Source: Rutpela maculata
Taxonomy: Eukaryota > Arthropoda > Insecta > Coleoptera > Cerambycidae
Length of the DNA: 64,000 nucleotides
Direction: 5' to 3'
Assembly (NCBI GenBank): GCA_936432065.2
Contig: OW386289.2
Coordinates: forward strand, 32,256,655-32,320,654
In this document: positions 23,934 to 34,905 of the stretch, piece by piece
Layout: every line of letters starts with the position of its first letter
Position numbering within the stretch: the stretch's first letter is position 1
Position numbers and translations under genes: made by a program
The notes under the pieces: model-generated
Told to the model about the DNA's origin: nothing
The model's input: only the letters and a program-made list of their open reading frames with translations
Databases searched by the model: none

Positions 23934-24554
23934 ATGCCTATAAAAACTAGAAGTATGGCATCTGATAAACAAATACAGGACTTATTCGAACAATTCCAAA
24001 AAATGATGGCGCAGCAACAGCAGGAAGACAAAGAAGAACAGGAGAAAAAACGTCAAGAGGAGAAAGAAGAACAAGAAAAGCGACGTCAAGTAGATAAAGA
24101 AGAGCAAAAAAGAAAACGACAGGAGGAAGAAAAACGGCGTCAAGAAGAAAGGGACGAATTAAAGAAAATTATGGAAGATCAGGAAATAAGACGTCAGAAA
24201 GAAAAAGAGGATGAAGAAACAAGACGTCAGAAAGAAAAAGAGGATGAAGAAAGAAGACGTCAAGAAGAAAAAGAAGAACAGGAAACAAGACGTCAAGAAG
24301 AAAGAGACGAATTAAAGAAAATGATGGAAAACCTGGAAATAAGACGCCAAGAAGAAAAAGAAGAGCATGAAACAAGACTTGAAGAAGAAAAAGCTGAACT
24401 GAGAAGAATGATGGAGGATTTGGAAATAAAACGCCAACAGGAGCAAGAAAGACGCCAGGAAGAATTAAGGAAAATTCTAAATGAACAAATAAAAATACAA
24501 CAGGACGCAATCATTTCTGTTAAGGAAGAAGTTAAAGACGAGAAAAATGAGTGA
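23934..24554 (+). pseudogene. Gypsy gag N-terminal coiled coil
   Basis: Starts at the ATG of MPIKTRSMASDKQIQDLF, matching the start in the sister copy. Nearly all of the 206 residues after 30 are Glu, Lys, Arg and Gln repeats in a heptad-like pattern, a strong coiled coil, built from imperfect RRQEEKEEQE-type repeats. It ends EEVKDEKNE at a TGA overlapping the ATG of the next frame. In the sister copy this region continues without a break through EEKVDKVEEKVTEF into the capsid part, so the split here comes from a deletion with frameshift. Expansion or contraction of the repeats is likely between copies. Confidence 0.85.
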
Positions 24555-27102
24555 GGTCGAAGGAGAGGTAGAGCGCCTTAAACGCCAGTTGAGAGAAAAA
24601 GGAGGCCAGTTAGTAACATCATCGGGTCCTCGATTAAAGCCTCTCTCCTTTGACGGCCAAAGCTCATGGACAACCTACAAGAGACAATTTGAGGCAGCAG
24701 CATCGGCAAATAACTGGGATAACGAGGAAAAGGCTATGGCATTAGTTCTGGCGTTAAGGGGCCAGGCCTCAGAATTACTTCAGACTATCCCGGTGGAGAA
24801 ACAAAGGGACTTTAAAGTCTTGGAAGCTGCATTAGACTTGAGGTATGGCGATCAACACCTTGCCCAATTATACCAGGCTCAGCTGAAATCCCGGATGCAA
24901 AAAGCTGGGGAAAGTTTACAAGAATTTGAAGCTGCGATAGAGAGACTGGCACACCTGGCGTATCCGGGTGCACCTAAAGAATTCCAGGAACAATTAGCCG
25001 TGGGGGCCTTTTTAGATGGTATAAGGGACGAAGAGGTCAGGCGAGTTCTGAGGCTGACGAGACACCAAAGTAGTAGCGAAGCTTTGGTGCGTGCACTCGA
25101 AGTAGAAGCCGCTTACAGGGATACTCCAAGGTCGAGAGTGCGAGCTGTGACTCTCGAAGAATCGCAACCAGAAATGAACCAGAACCCCTTGCTGACTGAG
25201 ATACAGAAAATGTTCACCAAATTATGTGATAAATTGGATGGCCTCGGAAAGCAGGAAAAACAACAAAATAAAGGAAATCCGAGCGGAGGTATTAAATGTT
25301 ACAACTGCGGGAAGGTAGGACACATGAAACGAGACTGTCAACAGCAGAACTCGGAGAGTCGAGTAAATGCTGTGAATATTGAAGGGAAGCAGGAAAACTA
25401 TACCAGGGGGGTTGTGCTGGCTAGGGAATGCAGTGACCCCAGAGAAATAAAGATTTCCCAGCTTCGAGGAATTTCGAATAGTCTATTGTTACAAGGCCAT
25501 GTGAATGGAAGAAAATGTTTGTTTACCATCGACACAGGTACTACGTCATCAATAGTACGGCCAGGATTTATATCGGGCATAAAGATTATCAAGAGGCAAA
25601 ATGAGGTGATCGTCCGGACAGCTACGGGGGACATGGCTACGGTTCATGGAGAAGTAGACCTGGGTTTGCAGATTGGACATTTAAGGTTCGACCACAGGGT
25701 CATCGTGGCTGACATCACGGATGACTTCATTTTGGGACTGGACATTATGGAACAGTATGGATTTATTATTGACGTAGGAAAGCGAGTGTTAAGGATTGGG
25801 AACGAACAACTTAGTTTGTCAAAAGTGAACGACCAATGCGAGAAAACCAGGCTGTTGACAACGCAGGCAGTCAAAACTCCTGCATTATACAGAAAAACAG
25901 ACAAGGAAGATTGCAAGGTGAGAAAATTGCCGAACATGGTTGAAGTGAACACTGTCAAGGTCGATCTTCCAGACAGTTGGTCAAAGAAAATTCTGAGGCA
26001 AGAGCAATTGCGCGATGTAGAAATCGGACCCATGTTGCGAGCAAAAGAAGAGGGAACGCGTCCAGCATGGAAGGATGTTTCCGACAAAGAAGTGGGACTG
26101 AAGGCTTTATGGTCACAATGGGATTCACTTACGGTCGTAGATGGGCTTTTGAGGAGAGCATGGGAAAGCCCAGATGGGAAGCAGGTTGCCATGCGTCTAG
26201 TGATTCCCAGGTGTCGAGTACCGAAAGTACTTCAGGAAGTGCATAATGGAGCATCCGGTGGACACTTCGGCGTTAATAAGACCCTGAATAAAGTACGAGA
26301 ACGATTTTATTGGGTAAATAGTCGTCAGGATGTGGAAGCTTGGTGTCGCAATTGCAAAATTTGTGCAGCGAGTAAGGGACCGCAGACTAGAAGTAGGGGT
26401 GCAATGAAACAATATAACGTCGGAGCTCCTTTCGAGAGGATTGCGATCGATATAGCCGGCCCATTCCCAGTAACCAAGGAAGGTAACAAGTACATACTGG
26501 TTGCCATGGACTATTTTAGTAAGTGGCCAGAGGCCTATGCAATTCCAAACCAAGAAGCAGTCACTGTTGCCAAAGTCTTGGTAGATAATTTGATATGTCG
26601 GTTTGGTGTACCCCTGGAGCTGCACTCAGATCAAGGGAGGAACTTTGAGTCAGGGGTGTTTCAGCAAATCTGCAAGTTATTGGGGATACACAAAACACGG
26701 ACAACAGCCCTTCACCCGCAATCAGATGGAATGGTGGAACGACATAACAAGACCATGAAAGAACATCTCTCTAAAGTGGTTCATAAGAATCAACGTGATT
26801 GGGATCTCCACATACCGTTCTTCCTCATGGCATACAGAGCTGCTATCCACGAGTCTACGAAACAAACACCAGCCCGTGTAGTATTTGGACATGAGATCAG
26901 ACTGCCGTGTGATTTGATCTTCGGAACACCAGGCGGAGAACAGCTTCCTGTGAACAGCTATGTGGATGAAATGAGTGAACGGCTAAGAAATGTTCATGAG
27001 CTGGTTAGAGACCAAATCACCATAGCCAGTGACCGAATGAAGGCTCGATACGACCGTAAGGGTAGTTCAGAAGGGTTCAAGGCAGGAGGTTTGGATGTAT
27101 AA
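24547..27102 (+). CDS. Gag-protease-integrase fusion, no RT/RNase H
   Basis: An 851-residue open frame. Capsid-like part with SSWTTYKRQFEAAA (about 40-55) and LRYGDQHLAQLYQ; CCHC knuckle CYNCGKVGHMKRDC at 251-264; protease IDTG with Asp329 and LGLD near 395; then directly the integrase: HHCC finger with His566, His573, Cys603 and Cys606, and the DD35E core with Asp635 (IAIDIAGPF), Asp695 (HSDQGR) and Glu731 (GMVERHN). All visible integrase residues are intact. The usual 500-plus residues of RT and RNase H between about residues 440 and 480 are gone without disturbing the frame. The frame ends early in the integrase C-terminal region by a small indel; the rest is at 27095-27298. Confidence 0.9.
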   Translation: MSEVEGEVERLKRQLREKGGQLVTSSGPRLKPLSFDGQSSWTTYKRQFEAAASANNWDNEEKAMALVLALRGQASELLQTIPVEKQRDFKVLEAALDLRYGDQHLAQLYQAQLKSRMQKAGESLQEFEAAIERLAHLAYPGAPKEFQEQLAVGAFLDGIRDEEVRRVLRLTRHQSSSEALVRALEVEAAYRDTPRSRVRAVTLEESQPEMNQNPLLTEIQKMFTKLCDKLDGLGKQEKQQNKGNPSGGIKCYNCGKVGHMKRDCQQQNSESRVNAVNIEGKQENYTRGVVLARECSDPREIKISQLRGISNSLLLQGHVNGRKCLFTIDTGTTSSIVRPGFISGIKIIKRQNEVIVRTATGDMATVHGEVDLGLQIGHLRFDHRVIVADITDDFILGLDIMEQYGFIIDVGKRVLRIGNEQLSLSKVNDQCEKTRLLTTQAVKTPALYRKTDKEDCKVRKLPNMVEVNTVKVDLPDSWSKKILRQEQLRDVEIGPMLRAKEEGTRPAWKDVSDKEVGLKALWSQWDSLTVVDGLLRRAWESPDGKQVAMRLVIPRCRVPKVLQEVHNGASGGHFGVNKTLNKVRERFYWVNSRQDVEAWCRNCKICAASKGPQTRSRGAMKQYNVGAPFERIAIDIAGPFPVTKEGNKYILVAMDYFSKWPEAYAIPNQEAVTVAKVLVDNLICRFGVPLELHSDQGRNFESGVFQQICKLLGIHKTRTTALHPQSDGMVERHNKTMKEHLSKVVHKNQRDWDLHIPFFLMAYRAAIHESTKQTPARVVFGHEIRLPCDLIFGTPGGEQLPVNSYVDEMSERLRNVHELVRDQITIASDRMKARYDRKGSSEGFKAGGLDV

Positions 27103-27298
27103 CCCACAGCGAAAGAAAGGGAAGTCACCGAAACTTCAACTTCCTTGGGAAGGACCTTATACTGTTATTACCCGAATTAATGATGTCGTCTATCGGATTC
27201 AACGAAACAAAAAGTCCAAGATGAAGATCGTACACTTGGATAGACTGGCGAAGTACGTGAAAGAGGCTGAACTGCCTGACCGGGACGTTCAGGCTTAA
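27095..27298 (+). pseudogene. Gypsy integrase C-terminal region, frameshifted
   Basis: Contains MYNPQRKKGKSPKLQLPWEG and ITRINDVVYRIQRNKKSK, matching the SH3-like tail of the sister copy, and ends PDRDVQA just before the 3' LTR. It is displaced one frame from the main fusion by an indel in the GDLVW motif. Confidence 0.85.
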
Positions 27299-27301
27299 GG
27301 A

Positions 27302-27692
27302 TGTGTTACAACCCTTAGAATGATGTATTTGCACCTACTCGAAAAAGAACCTACCAGAAGATTTCAAAGTGACAATCTGGAATTATCTAGAGAATAGTGG
27401 CGTCATCACAGAAAAATCGAGATCTGTCATTTTTAGGTATAAAAGACCGACCGCATTCTCGGCGAGTAGTTCAGAAAGTTCAGAAAGTATAGAAAGTGAG
27501 GTTAAGACTTCAAAGATAAACAAAGTGATAAACATTGTGATTTTAGTCAGTAAAGTGCATTTAAATTAATAATAGTATTGTGAAGTATCCAGTAAATATT
27601 TAATAAAGTGTGTTAGTGGACATCTCTTGTTATAATTTTTGGAACCCACGGATTTTGCGAGGGTGGTTTCCTAAGGGGAGAAACATGTGACA
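27302..27692 (+). repeat. 3' LTR of plus-strand Gypsy element
   Basis: 391 bp, from TGTGTTACAACCC to ACATGTGACA. The last 15 bases differ from the 5' LTR (GGGGAGAAACATGTGACA against GGTGGAAACACGTTACA). Only CTTAAGGA remains in front of it in place of the long polypurine tract of the sister element. Confidence 0.88.
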
Positions 27693-28296
27693 ATAAAAAA
27701 TTATTAAACTAATTTTGCAAGTTAAAATACATCGATACTGACAACAATGTTTTTAGATACCATTGATCATTTTAGTGGCGTTTTTAAAAATGTTACCGAA
27801 ACGGTAGTAGTCTGCGCTAGACCGTGGTTGAGTCGGACTACATATTAGTACTTTGAACCTTTAAATCATTTTTGCAATTACATGAAAAAAGGAAAATTCG
27901 TTTGGAAGAAAATGTTTTTGTATCTCGAATATCTAACTTTTCATTAAAATGAAAAATTAGAGAAAAAATACAAAATTTTCGCCTGCGGCGTATTTTGTCC
28001 CCTTGGGTCTTGGACCACAAAAAAAAATGGTTCTACCCTGGCCCACCCAAATTTCAGATTTGGTCGGGTGCCTGATTGGGCCGTTTCCCTAAAATTGCCA
28101 GGGCCGGTTGGACTGACCCCATCCATCCTTGGCTGGTGCTGCAAAAAATTCTACTGTTCCCTGCTCCAAGGCACATGACAAACAGGTTTACGATTCGGCA
28201 GGAACCCAGGTATAAAGGATTTGAGTCTACTTCATCGTATCAAAGACCTATGTATTAATATGCAGGTGTCACTATACTACACCAGAAACGTATATA
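27693..28296. other. Nothing recognised
   Basis: A short GC-richer patch near 28030-28160 (CCTGGCCCACCC, CCAGGGCCGG) stands out but shows no coding continuity or partner in the window. Confidence 0.35.
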
Positions 28297-28298
28297 TA

Positions 28299-29221
28299 CA
28301 GTGTGACCCACTTAAGATCGCAACATCCCTGTATACCCGTTAATTGATGCTTGATTAACTTCAAATTTTGGTGGTAAGAAAAGATCGATAAGGTGATTCT
28401 TTGAACTTGGTAATATGTGATATATGTCAGTAGCGTGCGATTTTAAGGGGGTTTCAAAAGCCGATTTTTCAAAAAACAATATTAGGGATTTTTTTAGAAA
28501 AAAAATACTAAGGTATTCTTAATCAGCACCTTTAGAATCCCCTTTGTACAAGATTGCATCGTAGTGGGTACAAAGGTGTTTGAGATAGTGGCTGTCAAAA
28601 ATACAATTTTTTCAACCAAAACTAATTTTTATTTGTAAAACGGATTCCCAAATCAAAAAAATCTATTCTTCATTTTTTGTTCAGAATAATGCATTGTATT
28701 AGACTGAATTGATTTTATAACAAAATAGGAATAAAAAAGTATACAGTGTGACCCACTTAAGACCGCAACACCCCTGTATACCCTTTTTTTCTTATTTTGT
28801 TATAAAATCAATTCAGTCTATTACAATGCATTATTCTGAACAAAAAATGAAGAATAGATTTTTTTGATTTGGGAATCCGTTTTACAAATAAAAATTAGTT
28901 TTGTTTGAAAAAATTGTATTTTTGAGAGCCACTATCTCAAACACCTTTGTACCCACTAAGATGCAATCTTGTACAAAGAGGTTTCTAAACGTGCTGATTA
29001 AGAATACCTTAGTATTTTTTTCCTAAAAAAATCCCTAATACTTTTTTTTGAAAAATCGGCTTTTGAAACCCCCTTAAAATCGCACGCTACTGACATATAT
29101 TACATACTACCAAGTTCAAAGAATCACCTTATCGATCTTTTCTTACCACCAAAATTTGAAGTTAATCAAGCATCAATTAACGGGTATACAGGGGTGTTGC
29201 GATCTTAAGTGGGTCACACTG
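28299..29221. mobile_element. 923-bp palindromic TA-flanked element
   Basis: Arms 28299-28735 and 28791-29221 pair over about 430 bp with few mismatches. The ends read CAGTGTGACCCACTTAAG inward and are flanked by TA on both sides, a Tc1/mariner-type target site. The loop (28738-28788) contains a third, direct copy of the terminal sequence (CAGTGTGACCCACTTAAGAC ... CCCTGTATACCC). The structure fits two elements joined tail to tail with a leftover terminus in between. Confidence 0.88.
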
Positions 29222-29549
29222 TACGTACAAACAAGGGGATTAAACCTTTAAATTGTAAAAATTCCAAGAAAATAAAGGTTTCTAAATCCTTGTAATACAA
29301 GAATAATGTACGATTCAACGAAATCATTACAATTAAATATAATAATAATAATACAATACCAAGCTAAAAACGTACTCTTCGCCTGTTCGCTGAATTTTTT
29401 ATATAACTGTTACACATTCTATAGGATACTGTTCGCAGTTTTTTGTAAATAATGTTAGTTTTAGACATTTTTAATTTTATAGTACGAACTTAGTTGGTAA
29501 AATACTCAGTGTAAAATAAAGTAAAAATTAAAAAAAAACTATACCATAT

Positions 29550-29622
29550 CCCATTTGCGGGGTTTCGAACCCGGGACACTTGGATTCCGAGTCAAAAACG
29601 TAAGAACTACACCACCACCTTA
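29550..29622 (-). tRNA. tRNA-like sequence, probable pseudo-tRNA
   Basis: The minus strand has a box-A-like TGGTGTAGTTCTTACG and a box B GGGTTCGAAACC at suitable spacing. An anticodon arm TTTGA-CTCGGAA-TCCAA can be drawn with four of five pairs, giving CGG in the loop (Pro type). The acceptor arms do not pair, so it is probably a decayed tRNA or a SINE head. Confidence 0.4.
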
Positions 29623-29625
29623 CAC

Positions 29626-31116
29626 GTAAAAAAATGTAAATTTTTACATTATAAGACACGAGCTAAAATCATATTTTCACGGTTGCATATTACATTATGA
29701 AATGTATATTGTTCGCTTGGCCCTGGGTTGGCCTTTCTTCACCTCGACCTAAAAGGTCTTTTGTATATTTGCAAAATATATAAATATTTAGATATTAAAA
29801 TGAAATATCATTTCACCAGATTTCTCTTCAATTACAAAAACATAAAAAGCAAAAAAAAAAAAAATTTCAAATTTAAATCATTAATAACATTTTTATTTAC
29901 CGATCGATTCTGTTCAAAAACAATAGGGTTCTTCCTCTAGCTAACACTAATTTACTGTCCAAATTTCAGTACAATCGGATTTTTCTTTCTTGAGTTATCG
30001 TGCTTACAAGAAACGTGACGGACGGACTGACGGACGGACAGACGGACATTTTGAAAGTTGTTCAGAATTCGTTAACTAACACAATGATATGAAATTTTTT
30101 CTCTACGAGCGATATTTACGATTTTAGAAATGTGCCGATCAAATACAATATATTCTTCATTTTTGCGAAGAGTATAATAATGCCATGTATAATAATTAAC
30201 AAATTGTCTAACGATAAAATATTTAACATTAGTCGTTACACAATAAAGTACATTTCAATTACATTTTGCAGAATTGTGTTACTTACATTCTGAAGGTGTA
30301 TTAAAAATAATTATAGATATAAAAAATGTAAGATATACAAAGGTTTTTTTTTAAACACAGTGGCCCGACTGCCCAATCCGCGCACCGTTACGCTCGCGCT
30401 CACTTCTTTTTCATATTTCTCGAAAACCAATTATCATAGAGTAACGTTTTTTTTTGAGGTGAATTAAAAAATAGCACGTGTAAATATATGGAAGCATTCA
30501 CACTATAGATACGCCCCAGTCACACGCACTCTGGAGAGCGCAGCGATCAACACAGCAACGATCTTTTGAACGTAAGCGTCAGTGTTTTTGATGTTTTTCG
30601 AATGATTAGACATTATGATTTAAAATATGGATGAATAAATTATAGAGTTAGAGCAAATTCCGAACTTTACGATTCCAGTAATGCTCTCATGACTTTCAAG
30701 TTGATTGAATAATGTGTGAAATTATCCTTCTAATTTTCTACATTGTAAAAGAGGTTGCACACTAAATTTTATTTTTCTTTTCTTTTTTTCGTCCACGTCC
30801 AGCAACAATGCTATCATCATTAAATCTTCATTCGAAAATGTTTTAAATATGTTTAACAACAGAACCGCACAAACCAAGTACAAATCTGAGCAATATCTGA
30901 GCGAAATTTGAACACATAATGTGAATGTGCAGGAGCGTTGTATGAGTGTAGCGTGAACGGAGTGTAACCTGAGCTATAATATAAATCATCCTTTAATTGA
31001 ACCTTATTACCTAATATTGACGTTGAAATTTTATTTCACAATTTTTAACGATTTTCTTTGAGGGCGGCAATTTTTTTTCAAAATTAATTTGAAAACAACG
31101 TAATATTTCGTAAAAA
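29626..31116. other. Non-coding; dispersed repeat at 29870-30140
   Basis: The stretch 29880-30140, with GACGGACGGACTGACGGACG and then GTTCAGAATTCGTTA, is the inverted relative of 47985-48200 (GAATTCTGAACAACTTTTAAAATGTCC, TCACGTTTCTTG). No gene. The region 30513-30977 has a faint resemblance between its ends, not enough for an element call. Confidence 0.5.
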
Positions 31117-31380
31117 GTGCAAAATACAACCTAACATATTGTGGTTTAAAGGTGGGGCCAAAATGCAAAAATTACAAAAAAAAACTACTTTTTAACCTCC
31201 GACACAAAAAGGAGAGATATTATAGAGTTGACGCATACGTTTGTATGTGCAAAATACAACCTGACATTTTATGGTTTAAAGGTGGGGTCAAAAATGCAAA
31301 AATGACAAAAAACCCTACTTTTTAACCTCCGACACAAAAAGGGGGGATATTATAGGGTTGACGCGTACGTTTGTATGTGG
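31117..31380 (+). repeat. Tandem duplication, about 130-bp unit
   Basis: Two units starting TGCAAAATACAACCT at about 31117 and 31247 share GGTTTAAAGGTGGGG, the CCTCCGACACAAAAAGG block and ACGTTTGTATGTG. They differ at more than ten sites. The unit is the same dispersed repeat type noted near 2007-2115. Confidence 0.85.
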
Positions 31381-31762
31381 GTCTAACTGTGGCTTCATAT
31401 CTCCTCAACGGGTCATCCGATACTGATGCAGTTTTCTTTACTTTGTCAAGAAGATTTTCAGCAAGATTTCATCTTGGTTGACATTCAGAGAGCTGCACAT
31501 CATCAATAAAGAGTTAATTATTTTCACTAGCTCTCTAATGCTCCAACCGATATCGATGTGGTTGTATAGTACATTACGAAATGATTATAGGACATGGTTT
31601 TTAAAAATCAGTTTTACTTGTTACATTTGGCTCTGCATACTCAATTAAATAGACATCCTATAACGAAAAAAATGAGCTCCCATAAGATCAGGCGGGCCGG
31701 AGACATGGAGTAATGAAGTAGAGCATAAAATACACACAAAAAAGTATTCTTGTCTAAATGTA

Positions 31763-33753
31763 CTGTCGTGAGCAAAAAAAAACCGCTGCCTAAGGAATCA
31801 CTACTTCCACATCAAGACTTCCTATCTAAGTCTCTTACAACGAAAATACTATATTTGTACTCCACTAAGTGGAAATAATTATTTATGGAACTTTAATAGT
31901 ATAATATTTGAAATCGTATACCCCAAAAACCCATAAAATGATATGCCCCATCACTAGTAGGGGTGATGATTCTTGATGACTGGTTCCTGTATACACACTA
32001 AATCACAATATTTTTTTCACCACCTTCAATAATGAGGTGGGGGTTGTAATGGAGGTCGCTATTGCCAAAAATGTTTTTGAGACCTTAGCTCCTCTTATAT
32101 TTACTAAATACCAATTTCATGCACTCCTAATTGCTTGATTTACCTATTTGCCTCTTTACCCCCATTTACCTTCAACTCTGCAACGGAATAAGATCGATAT
32201 ATAACCTAGTTCCAGATCTCGTTAAAATACATACGTGTGCCATATTTTGAAGTCAATATCTTAAACGGTTCCAGAGTAATCGTGAGCACCAAAAAGATAC
32301 AAGACTAACAGACAGACCGACGCGATAGACAAATCTATTTTATTCAAACTTAAAATATTGAGGTTTCATGACATTCTAAGCCTATTCGTACAATGAAAGT
32401 TTTCAAAAATTTTTCTTGCGTTAGTATACTTCAACTGGATGTAGAAGTAATACGCAGAAAATAGCATGACAAAGATGTAAAAAATCATTCTGTGCCGTGG
32501 ACTACACGATAGAAGTAGAGCCTCTACTTCAAGCATTTTCCTCAATAAAACCTACTACGCATCCATACTACCCGAGGTAACCCACTGTTTATCCAATTTA
32601 CTAGAGGAAAGCCACTACGCATTCATACTTCCTGAAGAAACCCACTGCGCATCCATACCACTTGAGGTAACCTACTGCGCATCAATGGTATTCAAGGAAA
32701 GCCACTGCGCATCCATAATACTCGGGGAAACCTACTGCGCATCCATACTACTTGAGGTAACCTACTGCACATCTATAGTACTCTAGAAAAGCCTCTGCGC
32801 ATCCTAAATACTCGAAGAAACCTACTGTGCATCCATACTACTAGAGGTAACCTACTGCGCATCGATGGTACTCGAGGAAAGCTACTGCGCATCCATAATA
32901 CTCGAGGAAACCTACTGCGCATCCATATTACTCGAAGTAACTTCATAACATGATATTTGAAATCACCTACCCCAAAAACCTATAAAACGATATGTCACAT
33001 CGATAGTGGGGGTTGGGGTGGTGGTAGAGGGTTGGGGGTGGGGGTGGATTAAGTAAAAAAAAATTGAGGCCATAGGTTCTTGTATACACGCTAAATTACA
33101 ATTTTATTTTTTTTCACCCTCTTTAATAATGGGGTGGGGGTAGTAATGGGGGGTGGCTAATGTCAAAATGTTTTTTGAGATCTTAGCTTCTCTTATATAT
33201 ACTAAATACCAATTTTATGGACTCTTACCTGCTTGATTTACCTATTTACTCCAAATTTACCCCAATTTACCCCCAACCCTTCGACGGAACCAGATGAAAA
33301 TATAATCTAGTTCTAGATCTCGTTAAAGTACATATGTGTACAAAATTTCAAGTCAATATCTCAAACGGTTCCTGAGTAAACGTGCGCACAAAAAAAAGTT
33401 ACAGACAGAAAGACAGACAGACAGACATACAGATCGACAGACCGACAGACCGACAGACAGACACAGAAATTTTTTTTCGCTCAAACTTTAAATCTCGACG
33501 TTTCATGACATTCTAAGCCTATTTGAACAATAAAAATTTTTAAAAATTTTTTTGTCATTACTATACTTCCACTGGATGTGGAAGTAAAATAGAACAACCA
33601 CTTTTTTCTAATGTAAATCTGTCTATTTGCACACTTGCAATGAATTTTGGCAAATAACTGACAATGTCACAAAAATTAAAGTTAGATGTACACAACTAGA
33701 TTTTAGCAAAAATACGTTATAAGACTTGTCTCATTTTTTTTTGCTCACGACAG
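31763..33753. mobile_element. TA-flanked TIR element carrying repeats
   Basis: CTGTCGTGAGCAAAAAAAA at the left is answered by TTTTTTTTGCTCACGACAG at the right, each followed outward by TA, a Tc1/mariner-type signature. Inside are two direct copies of the ACTTCCACATCC repeat (31784-32447 and 32945-33590) separated by the minisatellite at 32551-32940. No transposase is present, so it is non-autonomous. Confidence 0.82.
32551..32940 (+). repeat. Minisatellite, 13 units of 30 bp with 90-bp period
   Basis: Unit consensus is close to CCTACTGCGCATCCATACTA followed by CTCGAGGAAA. Units come in a repeating order of three endings: GAGGTAA (units 1, 4, 7, 10, 13), GAGGAAAG (2, 5, 8, 11) and CGAGGAAA (3, 6, 9, 12), so the array is a 90-bp higher-order repeat in 4.3 copies. 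It total 390 bp, exactly 13 times 30. Confidence 0.92.
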
Positions 33754-34184
33754 TACCTATTTATTCAGGAATTTAAATGTATTATTTGCTCAAAAGAAGA
33801 GATTTTTCTTGGTTTGAAAAAATATATTTATTTGTGAGAACTAAAGCAAAATCTTGATAAATTTGAGATAAGGATAACCAAATCAAAACGTTTGCATTCT
33901 AAATATAAAACTATAGATACTTACGGGATAAAAAGCGAGGACGAACTACTACTTCTGGAAAATCTCAAGTAGTTCAAGTTTTTCATGCGGTTTGTTTGGT
34001 ATTTACTTTAGCCTATTACTGTGATTACAGTTTTAAACCTATGTAATTTTTTCTTTTTCCGTTTTGCTGTATTGAAATAATTATTTACATTTACCTATAT
34101 TTTCTTTTGTTTCTATGCAAATTGGTAATTCATATTTATTTTATACTATATTAAATTTAACACTTAAATATACCTATGCATTTA
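33754..34184. other. Nothing recognised
   Basis: AT-rich spacer with no coding or repeat signal that I can support. Confidence 0.35.
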
Positions 34185-34905
34185 ATTTCAATGAAATTCA
34201 ACCTTAAATTCATTAGACAGTCCAACTCTGCATAATTTTCAACCATTTCCGCTACTATATCTTTGTAATTTTCATTCTTATTATTTCCTAGAAAATTCTC
34301 CACTAAATTTTTGAAACTGATCCAGGCAGCTTTTTAAATCTTATCCATTTTTGTTTCTAAACATCTTTCTGATTTTTGGTCCATAAAAAATTGCCTCCTT
34401 CAATTTCGCATCTGAAATGTTTGGTATTAAAGTATTAGTTATGTATGCTGGAAACAATCACCATTTTTATGCAAAGCCGTAACTTAACTTTACAAGGCCC
34501 AAATTTTTATGAAAGGTGGAAGGTCTTTTGAAGGATCGACCAAAAGCTTGTTTAATCCTTCAAAAGTTCTCCTCCCACCTCTTCATATAAAGTTGTAAAG
34601 CAATACGTTAAAGCTTTGAATAAAGATGGTGATTGCTTCAAGTATATTCAACAAATGTGTTCAAACATTTCAGATGCGAAATTGAAGGAAGGAATTTTTA
34701 ACGGACCAGAAATCAAAAAGATGTTAAGAGACGAAATTCTTGCCACAAAAATGAAAAAAACTGAAAAGGCTGCGTGGCTCAGTTTCAAAAATGTAGTGGA
34801 GAATTTTCTAGGAAAACTAAAATTACAAAAAGATAGTAGCGGAAATGATTAAAAATTTTGAACAGTTGGGCTGCCTTTTGAATTTAAAGCTGCATTTCTC
34901 AGATT
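34185..34905. repeat. Head-to-head inverted duplication of a coding relic
   Basis: The left arm (34185-34526) is a more decayed, inverted copy of the right arm (34545-34905) across a spacer of about 18 bp. Landmarks are CAATTTCGCATCTGAAATGT against ACATTTCAGATGCGAAATTG, and CTAGAAAATTCTCCACTA against TAGTGGAGAATTTTCTAG. Both arms carry the same protein segment, so the inversion duplicated part of an element. Confidence 0.85.

Larger units (their letters stand above)
23150..27692 (+). mobile_element. Gypsy LTR retrotransposon lacking reverse transcriptase
   Basis: LTRs at 23150-23517 and 27302-27692 enclose primer site, gag, protease and a complete integrase, but no RT or RNase H. It is the sister of the minus-strand element at 16287-20184 and shares the same protease-to-integrase junction. 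LTRs differ by a 23-bp indel and several substitutions, so this insertion is older than the minus copy. Flanks are GTAA and ATAA, an imperfect 4-bp duplication. The element must depend on enzymes from a complete relative. Confidence 0.92.

Noticed and set aside
25398..26625. Minus-strand frames inside the plus-strand Gypsy fusion
   Set aside because: Shadows of the 851-residue frame, which has all motifs.
30513..30977. Possible MITE with ends like CAGTCACACGCACTC and a GTTACACTCCGTTCACG inverted end
   Set aside because: The ends match too poorly and no target duplication was found.
32551..32940. CRISPR-like regular array
   Set aside because: Units are contiguous without unique spacers, and the setting is eukaryotic repeat DNA; it is a minisatellite.
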